Shown one piece after another: positions 41,536 to 44,647 of a stretch of DNA of 44,647 nucleotides; positions within the stretch are counted from its first letter, which is position 1, and every line of letters starts with the position of its first letter. The notes under the pieces were generated by a model. The model ran no database searches. It had not been told where the DNA came from and saw nothing but the letters and a program-made list of their open reading frames with translations. Source of the DNA: Algoriphagus sp. (lineage in GTDB: Bacteria > Bacteroidota > Bacteroidia > Cytophagales > Cyclobacteriaceae); contig NZ_JAQWXX010000001.1 of assembly GCF_029254265.1 (NCBI RefSeq), forward strand, positions 1 to 44,647. Reading direction: 5' to 3'. The translations under genes were made by a program, and so were the position numbers.

Positions 41536-43545
41536 GTGAGCAAAAAACACATTCCCACTTTAGTCCAAGATGAACCTTGGTTGGCAGATTATGAAACGCA
41601 GATCAAAGCAAGATCTGATCGATTTAGCAAAGCGCTCCATGAAATCAAAAATTACAGTGGAAGCATAACCGAATTTGCGGGAATGCATCTCTACTACGGA
41701 ATTCATTTCGAAGCCTGGCGAAATGGCTGGGTTTATCGGGAATGGGCTCCCGCCGCCAATCAACTCTATTTTATAGGTGATTTCAATGGCTGGAACCTTT
41801 CCTCCCACCCGATGCGGCGAAATTCTCGTGGAGATTGGGAAATTTTCTTGCCCTATGAGGAATATAAAGATCGATTTATCCATCAGGGAAAAGTAAAAGT
41901 GAGGGTAGAATCTGCCAAGTTCACCTTGGATCGGATTCCTGCTTACATCACGAGAGTGGTTCAGGATCCTGAAAATCATGATTTCGCAGGGCAACTTTGG
42001 TTTCCTGAGAAATTCAAATGGAGCGATTCAAAGTTTTCTCCGAAGTCCAATTTCAAGCAACCATTGATCTATGAATGCCATATCGGGATGGCTCAGGAGA
42101 AACTGGGAGTTGGGACTTATGCGGAATTCGAGGAACTCACTTTACCTCGCATCAAAGCAGCAGGATACAATACCATCCAGATGATGGCAATCATGGAGCA
42201 TCCCTATTATGGTTCCTTTGGTTACCATGTCTCTAATTTCTTTGCTCCTACATCCCGGTTTGGAACACCTGAGGAACTCAAATCCTTGATCAATACCGCG
42301 CATAAAATGGGAATCGCAGTGGTCATGGACATTGTACATTCTCATGCAGTGAAAAATGTAAATGAAGGACTCAACGAGTTTGATGGCAGTGAAAATCAAT
42401 ATTTTCATCCTGGAGAAAGAGGCTATCATGAAGGCTGGGATTCCAAGCTGTTTGACTACGGCAAATTCCAAGTGCAGCAATTCTTGCTTTCGAATATCCG
42501 CTATTGGTTAGAAGAGTTTCATTTTGATGGATTCCGATTTGATGGGGTGACTTCGATGATTTACAATCATCACGGACACATTTCCTTTGGAGATGCATCA
42601 GCATATTTTGATGAGGGCGTAGATGAGGATGCGGTTCTTTACTTGCAGTTGGCAAACACACTGATTCATACAGTGAATTCAAATGCTATTTCTATTGCTG
42701 AAGAAGTAAGTGGGATGCCTGGGCTTTGTAGAAAAGTGGAAGATGGTGGAATCGGCTTTGATTTCAGATTAGCCATGGGAATTCCTGACTTTTGGATCAA
42801 GACCCTCAAGCACAAGCTGGATGAGCAATGGGACATGTTTGAGCTTTGGCACGAACTGACCAATCGACCGAAGAAAGAAAAATCTATCGCCTACGCAGAA
42901 AGTCATGACCAAGCCTTGGTGGGTGATAAGTCCATCGCCTTTTGGTTGATGGATAAGGATATGTACTTCAATATGTCTATCCTTCAACCCAGTTTGGTCG
43001 TAGATCGAGGAGTGGCGCTTCATAAAATGATTCGGATAATAACCCTTACCCTAGGTGGCGAAGGCTATTTGAATTTTATAGGAAATGAATTTGGTCATCC
43101 GGAGTGGGTAGATTTTCCACGAAAAGGAAATGACTGGAGCTATCAATATGCTCAAAGACAATGGTCACTTGTCGACGACCCACTACTTCGCTACCAGCAG
43201 CTAAATGCTTGGGATAAGGCGATGATCAAACTAGCTACTGATTATAAGCTTCTTGCTTCCCCACCTGCTGTGCAACTTCACTTGGATCCTGATAAGAAAA
43301 TATTGGCCTACGAGCGAGGTGGATTGATCTTTGTGTATTCCTTCAATCCTACGGAGTCATTTTTTGGCTTTCCGATCTATGTTCCAACTTCAGGAAGCTA
43401 CCAGATTATTTTAGACTCTGACGAAAAGCGCTATGGAGGTTTTGAGCGATTAGATCCATCAATCAGCTATCCTACCGGTGATTCCCAACACCTCCAACTT
43501 TATATTCCAAACCGGGTGGTCATCGTACTCGAGCGAAAAAAATAA
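41536..43545 (+). CDS. glgB: 1,4-alpha-glucan branching enzyme, GH13 eukaryote-like type
   Basis: A 669-residue enzyme that makes alpha-1,6 branches in glycogen. A CBM48 domain comes first (about 50-150; WRNGWVYREWAPAANQLYFI). The GH13 domain has DIVHSH (265-270), the nucleophile Asp336 in GFRFDGVTSM, the acid Glu389 in IAEEVSGMPG and Asp459 in YAESHDQALVGD. GFDFRLAMGIPDFWIKTLK and the overall length are those of the GBE1/plant starch-branching group, not the longer E. coli GlgB. The start is GTG at 41536. No other glycogen gene adjoins it; mtaB upstream is closed by a terminator. Confidence 0.93.
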   Translation: MSKKHIPTLVQDEPWLADYETQIKARSDRFSKALHEIKNYSGSITEFAGMHLYYGIHFEAWRNGWVYREWAPAANQLYFIGDFNGWNLSSHPMRRNSRGDWEIFLPYEEYKDRFIHQGKVKVRVESAKFTLDRIPAYITRVVQDPENHDFAGQLWFPEKFKWSDSKFSPKSNFKQPLIYECHIGMAQEKLGVGTYAEFEELTLPRIKAAGYNTIQMMAIMEHPYYGSFGYHVSNFFAPTSRFGTPEELKSLINTAHKMGIAVVMDIVHSHAVKNVNEGLNEFDGSENQYFHPGERGYHEGWDSKLFDYGKFQVQQFLLSNIRYWLEEFHFDGFRFDGVTSMIYNHHGHISFGDASAYFDEGVDEDAVLYLQLANTLIHTVNSNAISIAEEVSGMPGLCRKVEDGGIGFDFRLAMGIPDFWIKTLKHKLDEQWDMFELWHELTNRPKKEKSIAYAESHDQALVGDKSIAFWLMDKDMYFNMSILQPSLVVDRGVALHKMIRIITLTLGGEGYLNFIGNEFGHPEWVDFPRKGNDWSYQYAQRQWSLVDDPLLRYQQLNAWDKAMIKLATDYKLLASPPAVQLHLDPDKKILAYERGGLIFVYSFNPTESFFGFPIYVPTSGSYQIILDSDEKRYGGFERLDPSISYPTGDSQHLQLYIPNRVVIVLERKK

Positions 43546-43616
43546 AAGAGGGTAAAACCGTGTCCATTGATCCGCATAAGATATATAAATATGGAAAAAC
43601 CGTAGCAATAAATAAG

Positions 43617-43625
43617 TTGTAAACC
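43617..43625 (+). repeat. left copy of an inverted repeat flanking a two-gene cassette
   Basis: TTGTAAACC stands seven bases before the first small gene. Its complement GGTTTACAA follows the second gene at 44269-44277. Similarity continues a few bases (TTGTAAACCATTAAAA against TTGTAAACCGTTTTAT). Confidence 0.5.
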
Positions 43626-43631
43626 ATTAAA

Positions 43632-44030
43632 ATGAAACACCAAATTAAAATAATATCCACTGATTTAATGGACAGGTTCGAAGGCACTGTTCAGTTTGAA
43701 ATTAATGGAAATATTTATTCAGGGTTCTTCTATGGTGAAGAGTTTAAGGCAGGACAACTTATTGAAGCTGATTTCGGCAATTTAGAAGATGGACTTGATT
43801 GGGATGTTATTTTTAATGAGAACAAGAACAAAGAACTAAAACTTGAACAAGCTAATGATTCCGAATGGAGTTATTATGGATATGGGCAAATTAAATCTAT
43901 TGACCCTATAATTGCTGATTTTGGAGATATACAATTAGACTTAGGTAATTGGACAAATGACAAAAATGTAATCGGAGATTACATTTATTGGAAAGTTGAA
44001 CGCTTGGATATTAGCACCAATAAAGATTAG
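43632..44030 (+). CDS. unknown small acidic protein in an AT-rich cassette
   Basis: I do not recognise this 132-residue protein. It is acidic, rich in Asn, Asp and aromatic residues, without signal peptide or membrane segment. The pattern of alternating strands (HQIKIISTDLMDRFEGTVQF, NIYSGFFYGEEFKAGQLIEA, IIADFGDIQLDLG) suggests a small beta-barrel or OB-like fold. Base composition and codon use are more AT-rich than in the upstream glgB gene, which hints at horizontal origin. The next gene starts one base after its stop. Pairs of such proteins are often immunity or antitoxin-like cargo in Bacteroidota, but nothing here proves it. Confidence 0.75.
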   Translation: MKHQIKIISTDLMDRFEGTVQFEINGNIYSGFFYGEEFKAGQLIEADFGNLEDGLDWDVIFNENKNKELKLEQANDSEWSYYGYGQIKSIDPIIADFGDIQLDLGNWTNDKNVIGDYIYWKVERLDISTNKD

Positions 44031-44031
44031 A

Positions 44032-44265
44032 ATGGCGAATATTAAAGACGAATTGATAACAAAGAAAGAAGGTTATGAAGCAATGCTTTATTTATTAAAA
44101 GCATACTGGGAGAATAGTGGCTCAAATGATTTAACTGATATTCTAAGTGGCGGTGAATATTGGAAAGGGACTGATGAACCTGCGGACTCTGCTTTTTGGG
44201 AATATTGGACAGAAGCAATTGACAAAGTGAAATCAGATGGCCCTATGTTTAAAGAACTAAAATAA
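44032..44265 (+). CDS. unknown small protein coupled to the preceding gene; possible immunity-type protein
   Basis: A 77-residue acidic protein. I chose the ATG at 44032 (MANIKDELITKKEGYEAMLY) over an upstream alternative start that would overlap the previous gene by 35 bases. The helical N-terminus KKEGYEAMLYLLKAYWENSG, then DLTDILSGGEYWKGTDEPAD and AFWEYWTEAIDKV, recall a loose group of small proteins near polymorphic toxins (one domain, D-x-L-S-G-G then A-x-W-x-x-W). This resemblance is from memory and is weak. It is one base behind the 132-residue protein and ends 16 bases before the group II intron remnant. Confidence 0.72.
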   Translation: MANIKDELITKKEGYEAMLYLLKAYWENSGSNDLTDILSGGEYWKGTDEPADSAFWEYWTEAIDKVKSDGPMFKELK

Positions 44266-44268
44266 AAC

Positions 44269-44277
44269 GGTTTACAA
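44269..44277 (-). repeat. right copy of the inverted repeat flanking the two-gene cassette
   Basis: GGTTTACAA on the plus strand is the exact complement of TTGTAAACC at 43617-43625. It lies between the stop of the second gene and the intron end. Confidence 0.5.
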
Positions 44278-44281
44278 TCGA

Positions 44282-44647
44282 GTAGCCTGACCTGAGCCAG
44301 ACGGCTCAGGTTGAGGCTCTCACACCACCGGATCCTTCCTTCGTCAGGACAGGCCAAGCGGGTCTCGTATACTGCGGTTCGTAAAGCATAGCATGATCGC
44401 TCTTTACTCCGATGATACCTTTCCACTACTTTTAAGTATAGGCTATACATTGTATTCCCATACGAATTTTCGCTTCACAATACGTTCAGTCCTTCACTAC
44501 TTCTGTGAGACCTCCATAGTTCTTATTGGGCTCGTTCCTCGTAGCTACTATGACCTCGGCTGACTTCTCTTGGATGTTCACGACATCCAGAGACCTCCCC
44601 AGGTAAGAGCATATTCCTTCCCTCAATATCCACTGGATCTACCATCT
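44282..44647 (-). mobile_element. 3' part of a group II intron lacking its reverse transcriptase (continues past the right edge)
   Basis: Read on the minus strand, the region has the order expected for the 3' part of a bacterial group II intron. Near the edge are CTTACCTGGGGAGGTCT and AGAAGTCAGCCGAGGTCATA, which I recall from the stretch just before intron-encoded proteins, including a 7-bp hairpin at 44572-44590. GTGAAGGACTGAACG (about 44482-44496) normally precedes the reverse transcriptase, yet only about 100 bases separate it from a domain V-like segment (GAACCGCAGTATACGAGACC to CCGGTGGTGTGAGAG, 44317-44380). Domain VI follows as a stem-loop with 8 paired bases (44291-44310) and an unpaired A, ending ...GGCTAC near 44282. 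The domain V apex has about 27 extra bases. Exact ends are estimates. Confidence 0.7.
44291..44310 (-). ncRNA. domain VI-like hairpin of the intron
   Basis: CCTGAGCC and GGCTCAGG form a perfect 8-bp stem around AGAC. On the minus strand the 5' side carries an extra AA next to the stem, a candidate for the bulged branch-point adenosine. It also resembles a terminator without a T-tract, which I consider less likely given the domain V segment beside it. Confidence 0.55.

Noticed and set aside
44088..44450. Minus-strand open frame of 120 codons at the right edge
   Set aside because: It runs through the domain V and VI-like RNA segments and antisense to the 77-residue gene; no family similarity is visible.

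Overview
The window looks like the chromosome of a Bacteroidota bacterium of the order Cytophagales, most likely an Algoriphagus-like member of the Cyclobacteriaceae. The phylum call rests on a SusC/SusD pair, a type IX secretion plug protein (DUF5103), a DUF3276 protein, a 54-residue DUF6435 protein, a type III glutamine synthetase, and promoters of the Bacteroidota form TTG-N19-20-TAnnTTTG with no Shine-Dalgarno sequences. The genus is inferred from overall gene style and was not tested.

Layout. 1-4.0 kb: sensor histidine kinase, then a LuxC-type acyl-CoA reductase divergent from a 2[4Fe-4S] ferredoxin, then a DUF3276 nucleic-acid-binding protein. 4.1-7.3 kb: AI-2E family transporter and YchF overlapping by one base, then a solitary Cas6-like endoribonuclease with no CRISPR array. 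7.3-16.3 kb: T9SS plug protein, ABC-F ATPase, a lipoprotein of the glucose/sorbosone dehydrogenase fold, a TetR-like regulator coupled to an AarF/UbiB kinase, HslV, and the E2 subunit of pyruvate dehydrogenase. 16.4-22.2 kb: YheT-type hydrolase, SRAP protein, FabH with a coupled unknown gene, a secreted MORN-repeat protein, DUF6435 and a phosphomannose-isomerase-type cupin.

22.4-37.2 kb is a carbohydrate-utilisation locus built from two convergent units. The plus-strand unit is a ROK-family repressor, a giant secreted FG-GAP/VCBS-ASPIC protein and a vanadium-haloperoxidase/PAP2 protein, the last two overlapping in ATGA. The minus-strand unit runs SusC, SusD, an intergenic stem-loop, a GH18 chitinase-like enzyme, a ROK sugar kinase and an exported FAD oxidoreductase. 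GH18 plus two ROK proteins points to a GlcNAc-containing substrate such as chitin oligosaccharides; this is inference. The haloperoxidase/CRTAC1-like pair and the secreted flavoenzyme are the least explained parts.

37.7-43.5 kb: glutamine synthetase III, the tRNA methylthiotransferase MtaB (its TTG start is settled by the promoter position) and a eukaryote-type glycogen branching enzyme. 43.6-44.3 kb is an AT-rich cassette of two unknown small genes bracketed by inverted TTGTAAACC repeats. The right edge (44282 onward, minus strand) holds the 3' part of a group II intron that lacks room for its reverse transcriptase and has extra sequence in the domain V region.

Nine hairpin-plus-T-tract terminators are listed. 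No tRNA, rRNA or CRISPR array was seen.
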